In this document: piece by piece, positions 16,540 to 33,476 of the stretch
How positions within the stretch are numbered: position 1 is the first letter of the stretch
How the letters are laid out: each line of letters starts with the position of its first letter
Assembly (NCBI GenBank): GCA_002914845.1
Contig: JXTC01000039.1
Coordinates: forward strand, 1,034,935-1,098,934
Origin: Trema orientale
Lineage: Eukaryota > Streptophyta > Magnoliopsida > Rosales > Cannabaceae
DNA: 64,000 bases
Direction of reading: 5' to 3'
Position numbers and translations under genes: made by a program
Notes under the pieces: model-generated
The model's database searches: none
The model's input: the letters and a program-made list of their open reading frames with translations, nothing else
What the model was told of the DNA's origin: nothing

Positions 16540-17230
16540 TTGCCGGAAACGAAAATAAAAAATAAACATGTCATCACCTCATAGCAACATCTAATCAAAT
16601 AGCTATTCAAACTAATTGAATCTATTAATAATCATGCATACTAGAGCATACTCATAACATGAATAAGACCAAACATAATCAAACTTTCTGGAAATCATAA
16701 ACATTAATCAGCAAGAGAATAGATCGGAGTAAAATATGCTAGATCGGTAATAAAACCATGCTCTGGTACCAATTGCTGGTATTCATTAGAATAAAATTCC
16801 GGAAATTATTTTTGTAAAATCATTTTCAAGAACACCATAATTTTGTAAAATCTAGAAACGCAACGGAATAGGTCGTTTAAATTTTTTTTTTTAAAAAAGT
16901 ACTTCGGATCGTGATCTAACATAAATTATCTCTTAATCTAGATAAGAACAATACCCGGATTTGCTCCACAACTTTCTCGTCTTTCCGTCTATTCTCGAAA
17001 ACCATTTGATTGATCTAGTGGGCGGTCACCTTCTTGATTCCCAATAAAGAGATCCACATATGAACAAGAGGATAATCTCCTCGAACCAATTTCTCCGTGA
17101 TAGTCAAAACGCTAAGGATAATGAATCCCTTAGGTTGGCCAATTTTTCTCTGCTCTTCCTCTCTGTAATAGATGGCATGTGTTTGGTATAATTTTTCTTT
17201 GTTTTAATTCTGGTACCCCAAAACAAAATA
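16540..17230 (-). mobile_element. LTR retrotransposon fossil: LTR plus primer-binding site
   Basis: Read on the minus strand, an LTR end (CCAGCA, boundary near 16774) is followed two bases later by TGGTACCAGAGC (16771-16760), one base off the initiator-Met primer site TGGTATCAGAGC. The sequence from 16774 to about 17230 looks like LTR leader sequence. The outer LTR edge and a second LTR were not located, and no gag or pol is seen. It is a broken remnant lying inside the hAT element. The family is not resolved. Confidence 0.5.
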
Positions 17231-17984
17231 TGATATGTTGACTGATTTATCGCTAGACTTTAATAAATAAAGTAGAAAAGGATTAATAAAGGATCCACGA
17301 GAATGTTAAAAAAAAACAATAAATAAATCAAAAGATGAGCAAATCCAAGTAACGGAGGAAAAAAAAAAACAAAAGACAAAAAAATTGGCAGTAAAGAAAC
17401 AAAAATTCATACACAAATTGACAAACACCCAAAGAAGGCCAAAATAAAATTAAATATTAAGAATTCTCAGCAAAAAAAAAAAATTAAAATATTAACAATG
17501 AAAAAAGATAAAATCGATAGTATTATGGCAATGGCTTATGGCTCCACAGCCTACTTATATGTGTTGTTCTATATAAACTAAAATAATGAGAGGAAAAAAA
17601 AAACTTACCAATGAAATGATTAGAATTTGGTGCTCCTCTTTTTACTGTAATACTATCGATCAAGGGGTGACTGGAGCGTAAAGAGATTTCTAGAGGGAAA
17701 AAAAAAACTTTAATATTTTGGTCCCTATTTTTTTTTCCCTTGAAACCGTATGACATCATAGAAGATACTAGAAATAGGTTTTTATATTAAAGAAAAATTC
17801 TTTTGAATACCCTCCCAAATGAGTTAACAGAACATGTTCATTGAACTTAAACAATAAACAAAAGCTAGGCAGGGGGCATATATGTAAATTTTAAAAAAGC
17901 TAAATAAAAAATCAGAAAAAAATAAAAGTTGAGGGGGCAAGTGCCCTCCCTTGCCGTGATGTCGGTCGGTCTCTGCCGCGGATG

Positions 17985-18300
17985 CTACTTTGAAGAAATT
18001 AAAACATAAACAAAATTAATAAGTACAATACAATATTTAACGTAGAAAAACTCCCAAATTAGGAAAAAAAAAAAAACCACGGCCTTCAGAAAAGTTTTCC
18101 ACTATATGAATTTTTTTTACGATAATACGGTTTCTTTCTTCTATCCAATAATCCTAAATACACCCAAGAGAATTTTTTTCTAACTTTCAGAATAAAAACT
18201 CTCACTTTTGGTTTCACTCACTCTGGGATGAAGAAATGAAGAGGATTAAACCTCTATTTATAGGCTTAAGCTTACCAACCTTTCCACCAAATCATCACAT
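17985..18300. mobile_element. Possible LTR-derived fragment
   Basis: The composition and phrases such as TTTAACGTAGAAAAACTCCC followed by an A run and ACCACGG, then CTCTATTTATAGGCTTAAGC, recall the transcribed part of plant LTRs. No boundaries, target repeat or coding sequence were found. Treat as a fossil of uncertain family. Confidence 0.3.
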
Positions 18301-19890
18301 TATTACCATATTTTGTTTGGAATCTATAAAATAATGAAAAATTAGGTTAAATATGTACCATAATATGTCAAATTTGACCTGTATGCTCTCCAACAAAAAC
18401 TCTAAAAATATATGCTTATTGACTAAAATACCCCTAAAAAACTCTGAAATGCATAGTCTTACGTTTGAAAAAATAAGAAAACACTTCAACTCCCTCCATC
18501 GCTCTCGCCTTCTGTCTCTTTCTTTGCCATTTAACGCTTTCTAACCTTGGTAGTACTCCAGTTTCTCAAAATCCTTCAAAGTACATAGCTCCCAATTTAT
18601 CTTTATGTGGTTCAAGTTGGGACAAAGAAGATGCCACAGCAGAATAACACATGAGAAAGACGAGAGTTTTGACGGTGAGTGTGATCGAATAGGTGTAGTC
18701 ATGAACAACGAAATTTTGACAGTGAATCAATAAATTTAATAGCTTTTCGATAGAGTTTCGACGGATTAAGGAAGGGTTTCTAATAAATACTTTTGACGTA
18801 GAGAACAACGGCATTTCGATAGAATTTTGACAAAGTTTCAACCATTTCGATAGTTTTCATCTGGAGTTTCGACCAAATTTTGATGGCAACATTCAATGTC
18901 GAAAACAACAACGTTTTAAAGGAATTTCGATGATATTTTGTGGATTGTTGATGGCCTTCCAATGATTGTTTGTCGATGAATTATCGACGAATGTTCATGG
19001 TTTTTTAGTCGATCCAGTCCAGTTTTGTTCTTTCATTCCTCCAATGGATTTATGTCGATCATTTTTTTTTTTTTTTCCTTTCCATTCACTCTCTGGTTTG
19101 CTCAAATCGGCTTAGATTTTTTGACACATTCTCATAATGAGTTTATATTACCAGTTCAAGAACTTCGACTCTCTCCAAGTCTCCGACTCCCTCTTTCTCC
19201 TCTTTGTCATTTAGAGTAGAAGAAAACGTGACTCAGTTTCAGATAAGGTACGCTGGGTATTTTCTCCAAAACTTATTCAAAAGCATAATGTTTTTGAATT
19301 TTATCCACTTGAACATATGTGTCAAAATTAGGGGCATTCCGAGCATATTTTATATAATTTCTCTAAAATAATACCTCTCATAAACAGTTTCTTTTTTTAG
19401 GCTAATTTTAGTTAGTAAGAAACAATAATACCCTTTATTAAAATCGACTTAGTCATTATTCTTTTTTGGAGTATTGCTGTCTTTATATTACTAAAATCAC
19501 TTTTTTGGAGTATTGCTGTCTTTATATTACTAAAATCATTCAAAAATTTAGCCTTAGAATCGATTTTCACATATCTATAACCTCCGAGTATCAATTTGTT
19601 TGCGAGTCTATTAAAATTGCACTCAAAACTCTGTATACTTTCGCAATTTACCCTGAGATGCTAATTATGAAAGGGTTATGTTTTTTCAACAACAACAATA
19701 ACAACAACAAAAAAAAGGGGTTATGTTTGGACAAAGTCGCCCGCATCAGTTCTATGGAATCAATCCGGACAATTTGATTTGATGGCACCTCGTCACTAAT
19801 CTAATCCCACATCCGGGATAAGACTATCCCTTATGTTGAATTTCTTATCCCCATTACTAAAAAATTGAAAATAAAAAAAAAAAAAGAAAA
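18301..19890. other. Intergenic sequence upstream of SnRK1 copy 2
   Basis: No gene. It contains a degenerate field rich in TTTCGA/TTTCGAT words (about 18690-18990), a 39-bp tandem duplication (19461-19538) and an ACA/A-rich stretch (about 19688-19718). The last part before 19.9 kb is the likely promoter of SnRK1 copy 2. Confidence 0.5.
19461..19538. repeat. Two-copy tandem repeat, 39-bp unit
   Basis: CTTTTTTGGAGTATTGCTGT followed by CTTTATATTACTAAAATCA occurs twice head to tail (19461-19499 and 19500-19538) without a visible difference, so the duplication is recent. Confidence 0.9.
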
Positions 19891-20084
19891 AAGAAAAAAA
19901 AAGAGAGAGATAACAGAAAAAAGCTATGAAAATGCGAAAAGGGCGATCTGTTCGAAGATCATCATCATCATCAACGTCTGGTAAAGAGTGTTGTTGAAGG
20001 GAGGAAGAGAACCAATCGCCGTCGCCGGATTCCAGTTTTCCTCCGTCTCCGGCAACCTTTCCGATTAGATCGACTTTTCTGCTG

Positions 20085-25761
<5,677 letters not shown>

Positions 25762-26914
25762 AGTAGCAATGCCCAGGCTGACGATTTCTTAGTTAATGGA
25801 AACTACTCACACTTGTGAATAAAAAAATGCAGTGTATATATCTATCCATCCTTTGGTGTCGGGGTTTTTTCTTATTATTACCGGTTTTATATGGTAATAG
25901 TTATTCGAACCAATTTTCAACGTTAACACTTGGCTAAATCTCTGTTCCGGTCTGGGTTACAACTTTTGTGCTTTTTCTGGGTGTTGTGGACAGGAATTCC
26001 CTTTATGTAGAATCCACCCTTTGAACTTTTATGCAACTTTTGATATTGTGGATGTAGTTCAACTTTATTTTGCAATTAGAGAGCAGAATCACTAGTACTG
26101 ACTGTACCATAATGTATGTGCATGGTTTAACCATATTTACTTATTGAAATAAAACAACTAAAAGAGTTGGGAAGAAAGTTGATTAACGTTCCCATGTAAG
26201 AAACGTCTGATTATCAGAGTCCGATCTTTCAGTAACTACATGTACAGTTCCAACTCTTTTACTTGGATGCCTTCCATGGCAATTGTACATGTTTTGAGGG
26301 ATGTACTGGGTGAGCTTACTTTGTGAGAAACCCTCCTCACAGAAGGGGGAATAATACAGCTTATACGATGTCGTTTCGTCATTGGTCACTCTTGTAGTCA
26401 CTTTGGCAGAAGCAGAAAATAATAAGCTGGCCAGCTTGATATTGACATTTTGCAGAAAGTTGTTGCTTCCTTTGAAAATGCCAGGGATGAAGCATTTTCT
26501 CTTCATGGGATTACGTTCTGATCACCTATGTATTCAACTTATGCCTTCCAGTTGCGAAATTTTTTCCCTTTTCTTTCAAAAGCAAGAAAACGACCAAGTT
26601 TTACGTTTTTCTGATGGGGGGACCCCTCAAAGCTCAAAGTGACGTGAACCTAGGGATGGAACTTCAAACTGATGATGTCAGTTGCCTCAATTCTTCATTA
26701 ATCAAACCGAAACTTTTTATTCAAAAGCCATTCAAACAGGACGTAAACATGACAATGAAAGTATTAAAAAAGAAGAAGAAGAAGAAAAACATGTCATTTT
26801 AACTATATTGTGAAGAAATTTGATACATATATCAGAAAGATTAGGATTGCAAAAATAATTGTGAATTCTAGACACTTAATTTGAATGGAAGAATGTGATG
26901 TTAAAGACGTATGA
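25762..26914. other. SnRK1 copy 2 3' UTR and convergent intergenic sequence
   Basis: The 3' UTR (to about 26000) is similar to that of copy 1. An open frame on the minus strand (26183-26506) is listed separately. The rest is non-coding and leads into the 3' UTR of the convergent ERN1-like gene. Confidence 0.55.
26183..26506 (-). CDS. Unrecognised 107-codon ORF
   Basis: An open frame starting MKRKCFIPGIFKGSNN and ending SDSDNQTFLTWER. Base composition here is less AT-rich than the surroundings, and the residue mix is protein-like rather than low-complexity. I recognise no domain, signal peptide or membrane helix. It lies between two convergent genes. It could be a chance frame, a small orphan gene or the relic of a lost exon. 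Confidence 0.25.
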   Translation of the reverse strand: MKRKCFIPGIFKGSNNFLQNVNIKLASLLFSASAKVTTRVTNDETTSYKLYYSPFCEEGFSQSKLTQYIPQNMYNCHGRHPSKRVGTVHVVTERSDSDNQTFLTWER

Positions 26915-28198
26915 TTAGTTGACAAAGCAGATAGGTGGAAGATCAAGTGAGCTCCAGAGGGACATGAGTTCAACATCATTGCTGAAATCATTGGAGGAAG
27001 ACCCCGATTCATTTGAGCTTTCGGGGCCTTCTTCCTCTTTCTTTCTTGTCATTTCCACATGTTCTTCCTTTTCCATCTCCTCTTTGCTCTTGTTACAAGC
27101 ATTTTTCAGGTTCCTCAGTTGGTCAGACCTTCCTCTTCCGTTTACATTGCCCGCTGCTCCAATCTTCAACTTCAAGCACTCTGGGATTCCATTGAAGGCA
27201 TAGAGAGAGGCTGAGAACTTCCTCTCATATTTCATCCTCTTCATGGCTTCTCTAAGCATGGAAGGCTCGTCCGAAAAAGCCTCCGCGTGCTCCTCCATTA
27301 TCGGCTCCTCTATCTCCCCAGCAATCTCGAAAGGAGAATAGTAGCAAGGTGATGATTTAGCATCATCCACAAACTGGAAATCCAAGGCACTTAGATCACG
27401 ATAATCGGAGCCTTGTTCCTCTCCATCATCATCATCTTCTTCTTCTTCTTGTTCTTCTACTTCACCTCTAGAATGTCCATACTCCCCGCTCGAAGTCTGT
27501 CCTGAGCCATCGCTCAGATTGTAATCCAAAACCTCCTCCTCTTTTTCTTCGCAATCTTTCCTTTGATCAGTCAAACAGGATTCAAAACTTGATGTCATGT
27601 AGTCCATGGTGGCTGCACTAATGTTACCGGTCATATCACTGTCGCTAATATTGGTGTAGTCTTCTGGATCATTGAGAAAATCACTGAATTGGGCGTCTGA
27701 GAAATCCGTTAGTTCCTCCTGATGATCAACAAGTTGCTGCTTTAGCGGAAGGTTGATAGGCAAAGTAGAAGAAGAAGAAACTGAAGTAGTGCTAATGTTG
27801 CTATTGTTTCTTGCTTTGAGCCTTTGGAGAAGAAGGTTTGTGATTTTGGAGGGAAGAGCTGGGGATGAAGAAGATGAAGGCGGACAAGGCCAGAAGTTTG
27901 TGCGAGTGTTGGCTCCGCGAAGCAAGCAGGCAGCCTCATCATAGGCTCTGGCTGCTTCCTCAGCTGTATCAAATGTGCCTAACCATACCCTTATCTTCTG
28001 TATAGTGTCCTTAATCTCAGCCACCCATCGGCCTGATGGCCTTTGTCGGACACCAACAAAACGCTTCCGAGCTCTTCGAGCTCCTCCTAGTGCAGCAGCA
28101 GCTGCAGCTTCCTTCACAATCTCATCCCAAGCCATAGTTCCCTCACTGGAACTTTTGTCTTCCACTCCTTCACTAGCAGCTTTTCTCTTCCTTGCCAT
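26915..28198 (-). CDS. ERN1: AP2/ERF transcription factor, ERN1-like (group V)
   Basis: An intronless 427-codon frame. It begins [11 protein letters not shown], then a [15 protein letters not shown] block and a basic RRARKR stretch. A single AP2 domain follows (about residues 46-103: [46 protein letters not shown]). After it comes a conserved [18 protein letters not shown] segment, then a long acidic, Ser-rich C-terminus ending [16 protein letters not shown]. The N-terminus, AP2 domain and [12 protein letters not shown] block are those I recall for ERN1/ERN2, factors required for rhizobial nodule infection in legumes; ERN1-type genes also occur in non-nodulating species. The acidic C-terminus probably activates transcription. 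It is nuclear by family, with an N-terminal RKRK as a likely localisation signal. ERF identity is near certain; ERN1 orthology is likely. Confidence 0.9.
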   Translation of the reverse strand: MARKRKAASEGVEDKSSSEGTMAWDEIVKEAAAAAALGGARRARKRFVGVRQRPSGRWVAEIKDTIQKIRVWLGTFDTAEEAARAYDEAACLLRGANTRTNFWPCPPSSSSSPALPSKITNLLLQRLKARNNSNISTTSVSSSSTLPINLPLKQQLVDHQEELTDFSDAQFSDFLNDPEDYTNISDSDMTGNISAATMDYMTSSFESCLTDQRKDCEEKEEEVLDYNLSDGSGQTSSGEYGHSRGEVEEQEEEEDDDDGEEQGSDYRDLSALDFQFVDDAKSSPCYYSPFEIAGEIEEPIMEEHAEAFSDEPSMLREAMKRMKYERKFSASLYAFNGIPECLKLKIGAAGNVNGRGRSDQLRNLKNACNKSKEEMEKEEHVEMTRKKEEEGPESSNESGSSSNDFSNDVELMSLWSSLDLPPICFVN

Positions 28199-28333
28199 GT
28201 CTCTTGCTTGTTATATTCAATGTTGGGAGATCACTTGAGAGTGTTTTCTTGGTTTTACTCTATACTTTTTTGAGATGGTGATCAAGTACTCGAAGGTTTA
28301 GATGTTGTGGGTCTGTTTCTGTTGGGAGTGTAA

Positions 28334-28341
28334 TATTTATA
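28334..28341 (-). promoter_or_regulatory. TATA box of the ERN1-like gene
   Basis: TATAAATA on the minus strand, 136 bases upstream of the start codon. This would place transcription start near 28305-28310 and give a leader of about 110 nt. Confidence 0.6.
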
Positions 28342-31300
28342 TGGAGGGAGTGAAGATCCTGTCAAATGAAAGTGCAGCTTGGAAAAGGTCTACTAGTTGT
28401 TCTCATTTTTTTGTTCTTTTTAATTTCGGCTTCATATCAAGCCATATGGAGTATAGCAGTTAAATTAGTTTTCCTTTGACTTGGCCAAAGATGCCTAGAT
28501 ATCTAAAGCATATTTTCTTTTTAATATGGAAGTGTTAGCCTGAATGAGTCATAACTATTAAGACTATTATGATAAGATATTTTGAGTTTTTGTGCTCTTA
28601 TGCAAACCACATGCAAGAGTAAAATTGATAATTTTTTTATTTTTTATTTTATAGGATAACGGACATGAAAACATAAAACTCATCGTCCTAGGGAAATCTT
28701 GAAAATACCTTTTCCTTCTTTTTAATTGTTTCTACTCACTCTTTTCTGTATTATTAAATTACACTCTTTTTTTGTATTATTACGCTTAAATTTTATTATT
28801 ACATCCTTATTTGCATTATTACACAATTATTAGATTATAATTTATAAATTACACTCTTATTTATATTATTACACTTGAATTTTATTATTACACCCTTATT
28901 TGCATTATTACACTCTTATTAGATTATAATTTAAAACAAAAAACCCTAAATTCTCCTTACATATATAAATTTGTATTCGAAACTTATATTTACCGTTACC
29001 ATTGTATAAAAAAGAAAGAAAAAACTAAATAGTGCAGCTTATTCCATTCTTTAAAAAGAATTGAATGTAACAATTTGTTCTGATCCTGTCAATGTGGGAG
29101 TATTGGTCGGTCTGTATAACAGCTTCCTTTCACGATCAACATAAATGCATACAAAAACTATGCTGGGAACGAAATACTGGTATATTATTACACTTAAAAA
29201 AAATATTAGTATACTATCAATTTTAAACTAAATCGTTTTAGTTGTACAGGCTACAATTGAGTTTCTTCCCAAGTAACCTAGTTAAAGAAAGCGGTTATAA
29301 ATCTCCCAAAAAAAAAAACATTTGATAATATTTATATTTTTTATTTTTGAAAGTGAAACAATAAGTGAAAATGCCATCAAGATTTTATTGGGATTATTTT
29401 CATTACCCATTTCACTTTAAAAATGAACAACATAAATGCCTAAAAACTGATCTATCGATTCACCTTTACCAATTTGAAATTCAAAATTCAAGAACAATAC
29501 AGATTTCCATCTCTTATGTTGAGTACAACAAAGCCATTATTTTTTTATAGCTCCCCGTTTGTTTCTCTTTGTAAAGAGCATGCAAAAACAGCATATATGT
29601 TATTGTTTTACGAAAATCATCACAGACCGCACAAGTCCCTTTCACCCACCAAAGTAAAGGTTAATAAAATTGCCTTGGATAGTTAGCCAAAAAGAGTCCA
29701 TTTATCATTTTGCAGTTGTCTTCTATGATCAAAGCAAATACAAAACGATTTCTCCAAAGCCCCACCACAATGACCATGTACAGTCCAACTATATCTGACG
29801 CTAACAATTATTTTTTTATATAATCCGCGGCATTTGTTTACTTTATTATCATATTTTATTATACTTGTTATTCATTTAATCATTGACCATATATTATTTG
29901 TTATAATCTTCCTTTTGGTTTATTATCTTTGGTGGGCTCTATGTCACCCAAAAAGGTGAGACAGTGACATACTTGGACCTTTCCTTGATTACCAAATAGT
30001 ATAGGTAAATTGCAAATAGTTTATAGATATATCTCTCAAGCAATGATAATTTCCATATTTTTTTTAATGTCTTAAGCAGTGACAATGAAATTTTTAAATT
30101 TTATTTAAATCCTTGAGTTTTGAAATCGTTGCAATATACTTATGTATTACTCAATGCTAACAGTGTCCAGAATGTTTTATATATTAAAATTCCTCCTTTT
30201 CTTTTCAGAAACTAAGACACCGAATAGAAAATTCGACTGGTTCTTAACACATTGATGTAAGTGTATATTTTATAAATAATTATTATGTAACATTTTTAAG
30301 GTCATACATTTGTAGAATTCAAAGGCTTATCACTCGGATGATTCTAGAGGACTTATCAATAAAGGTTTGGACTCTTTCCCTGAAGAGTTTGAAGGCTTGC
30401 AATAATAATAGTGTGACAAAGTAGTAAATTGTTTACCAAGTTGTGTTACTTAACTACTTTAGAGTCATATTATTGTTGCATACTCTATATACAATCAAAT
30501 CCAAAATAAATGGACCCGAAATTTAAAAAAAAAATATCTTTAGTAAATGATTGATATGAGATCTCAAACTCAGGAAAATGTTAGATAGATCACAACACCA
30601 AGGAAGACAAAGTTAAAAAAGTTCATATACTTGGAGAACATAAAGCAACAAACCAAAAAATGGTTACAAAGAATAACAGAAGCAAATCTTGTGGAGATTG
30701 TACGGCGGCCATAACAAAAGAAGAGACAGAGAAGTTCAAACGAAGATATCTTTCTACTTCGCATTTCTTAATGTAAATGTTGGTCACTTTCCTCCTTGAA
30801 ATTAACCACCTTAATTTTATACTTAAATAAATAATGCTTCCATTCTATAATTCCAGTACATCATTGTATTTGTATATAATTAAATATGAGATGAAGAAGG
30901 CCATAGGTAAGCATGACATTTATTTCGCATTTACTTTTTGTTTGGATTTTTGAATAAATGGTCAGCATAGGATTAAAAATAACTAGTGTGAACACTAGTC
31001 TTGAAGAGCACGGTGAGAGCACCTTTTCTATTACGCTCATTTTTTTTATAATTAAACAAAAATTTAAAATGGACATCGTCTAGCTTGCTGCTGCTGCCAC
31101 CTGTCGTTTATCTTATGTATCATTTTTAATTCAGGAGTAAAATTTAAACAATATTATTTTTCATAGACATAGGAATTAAAAAGAAAAAAAAAAAGAAAAT
31201 TACGATAGACCACTAGACTAGGCAATTAGAAAGCTGAATTTTGTCATGCGCAGGAAGCTGTCAATGGCCATTATAATGACTCCACGTGGAGGCCAGGCCC

Positions 31301-31756
31301 AACATATCTACATTTTCTTACTTTTCTTAAGAATACTGAATAATGTCTGTAGACTGGGTGGCAATACCCAGACAAGAAGCAAACTAACTCCAACTGATTC
31401 AGATACAAAAATAATGCTGAATTGAGTTAGTTGGTGTTACAATACTTGGTCAAAAATAAAAACTCCATGAATTAAGGCTTAATCAGATGCCATTTGTTGT
31501 CTAGGTTCAACTTCAAAGTTTCAAACGTAGTTTCTGAAATAAACAGGTTGTAACTTATAATGGATGTATGCTGCCCCAAATAGAGAATTCCCTATACAAA
31601 GAATTAAGACCCAGATATATTAAACAACATCATAATTTTCAGACTCAGAAAAGAAAAGGAAATTCAGTGAATAGGTGATGTGAAACCGAAGGAGAAAGAA
31701 ATACATAAGAGATTTAGAGGGAAGTAGGGAAAATTTAGAGGGGGAGATTTTGAATA
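28342..31756. other. Intergenic, AT-rich, repeat-bearing
   Basis: About 3.4 kb between the ERN1-like promoter and the Tat-type fossil. It holds a tandem repeat (28755-28932) and many homopolymers. Short open frames in it have no recognisable content. No gene or RNA is identified. Confidence 0.5.
28755..28932. repeat. Two-copy 89-bp tandem repeat built from ATTATTACAC words
   Basis: Units start at 28755 and 28844 (TAAATTACACTC). Both contain TTTTATTATTACA(T/C)CCTTAT and TTGCATTATTACAC and end AGATTATAATTTA. Within a unit the word ATTATTACAC recurs about every 20 bases, so the 89-bp unit is itself an amplified smaller repeat. Confidence 0.8.
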
Positions 31757-31761
31757 GTTTG

Positions 31762-32354
31762 TGTTGACGGAGGTTTTGTCAACAATGAATTTAAAGATCG
31801 CAAGATGTAGCTTGTGTGTGAAAAGGGTTGATAAAGCACAATAATCAAGGAGAAACGAATTTTTATAGTGGTTCAGCCCCGAAAAAGATGGGCCTACGTC
31901 CACTGTTCTTCACTATTTTCTGGAGGATTACAAGAGTTTCTCTAAGTCTCAACGTGAGAGCAGAGAGAGAATTACAGAGTGTATAGTGAAGTAGTAGTCA
32001 GATATCGTGTCCCCAAATTATGAGACTGAGCCCCCTTTATATAGGCGAAGGTGGCTTCAAGTTTCCCAATTACACAAACGAGTAGGTATACAATTTGACA
32101 TGCATAGAATCGGGTAATATCCTTAACTAAATACAGGAGATTATTCAATCTCTATTCTGAAGCTTGTTTCCTTTTCTACGCCAATTACCCTTTTGGTGAA
32201 GCTTGAATCATTTTTTCCTTTTTTTTATACTGGTCGCACATTTCACATTCGGATGTGGTCGCATTTTAATTAAGGGAATTCTTATGCGACCATGTCATGC
32301 TTGACTTTTGACTTTTTCGGCGTTGACCAATTATGGATTTAAGATCGTATAACA
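31762..32354 (-). repeat. 3' LTR of the Tat-type fossil
   Basis: 593 bp, complete. On the plus strand it runs from TGTTGACGGAGG to GATCGTATAACA. The first bases can fold into a hairpin (TGTTGAC and GTCAACA around GGAGGTTTT). The transcribed part contains the GTGGTTCAGCCCC phrase common in plant LTRs. Confidence 0.88.
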
Positions 32355-33476
32355 ATTGCCCCCCAGCTTCATTAGTCTTCAGGCTAGATGAAGCTTCTTA
32401 CTTTGACAAATGCGAGCTTAAGAACGTGACGAAATTTCCTCGAAATCTGAAAAGGTGCCATATCCCAAATCATATCTCTCGACATCATGCGTACTTTCTT
32501 CTGACAGACATCCACGTGTCGCCCCTTCACTGAGAAATTATCACAACTCGAGGTGACCTCTCCGTTTCTCGAGCTGACGTGATGATGACGATAGCAATCA
32601 GCCGTCGTTTCAGCCCTGTCGTTTCGAATTTCAAAAATTAAATTCGTTTTAACTTCCGAATTTAAGTCCCGCGCAAATCTTGGCCATCAGATTTAAGAAA
32701 CAAATCTCTTGATCTATGGCTGTGACTTATCAATTCATTAAAGCATATAAATGCCCTTTTTCTTCCCCGTCTTTCCTCTTCACACTTATTTTCTTCAGAA
32801 TTTTGACACAAAACAGAGCTCTCTCAGCACCATTTTCTCCGGCGGTCAGTCGCAGAGACCTTCTTCCTCATCTCCGGCAGGACGAACTAGCAGAACATTT
32901 TGAGCACTCCATAATCCTCTCTTTCCGAAGAATCAAGGTTAGTTTCCCCTCTTTTTCTTTTCGTTTAATTTTCTGAATATCTCCTATTTTCGATATGGTT
33001 TCTGCAATTTTGATTCTTAGAAAAGCATGAATCTTAACAGCTGTAGAGATGAATCCCAGAAAATAACTGTAGAGACGGATTCCAGAAAATAAGAACTGTA
33101 GAGACAAATTCCAGAATTTATTCAAATCAATAAACAAATTTATAGGAATTAGGTTCTGGAATGTTGATGATGAACCCAAATCTTGTAGAAATTTTGTAGA
33201 TCGAATGACGAATTATCGAAGAATTAGCTCGAACATTCCAGATGAACCTTTAAAATTTCTTTAAAGATTGACGATATAGTCGAACTTTTTATGCATTAGG
33301 GTTTGTTGCCCCCAATTAGGGTTTTACGGCTCGCATATAGCGAGGACTCCTGTAAAGAAAACAATAATACGCCTATCTCTAGGTCGCACTTTTAGGTTAG
33401 TCAAATAAATATATAATTTTACCTGTAGGATAATGCTCGCATAGGAAATTAAAATTTTCTTTTATTATTTTTTCAG

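Larger units (their letters stand above)
13304..17981 (-). mobile_element. Decayed hAT transposon (TTF-zinc-finger type), with an LTR fossil nested in it
   Basis: The left end CAATGGCAGACTCAGGATT matches the usual CAGTGGCGGA-like terminus of plant TTF-type hAT elements. A candidate right end near 17940-17981 carries the family-like GGGGGCAAGTGCCCTCCC stretch and ends CTCTGCCGCGG. I found no 8-bp target duplication, so the right boundary is tentative. The transposase reads on the minus strand from about 15795 to 13525. The 15.8-18 kb part is non-coding and contains LTR-derived sequence with a primer site (16.76-17.23 kb). The element sits between the two SnRK1 copies and contributes much of their spacing. 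Confidence 0.6.

Noticed and set aside
27742-28238. Plus- and minus-strand frames over the ERN1-like gene
   Set aside because: They are shadows of the AP2 coding frame; the real frame has the domain and the full-length opening.
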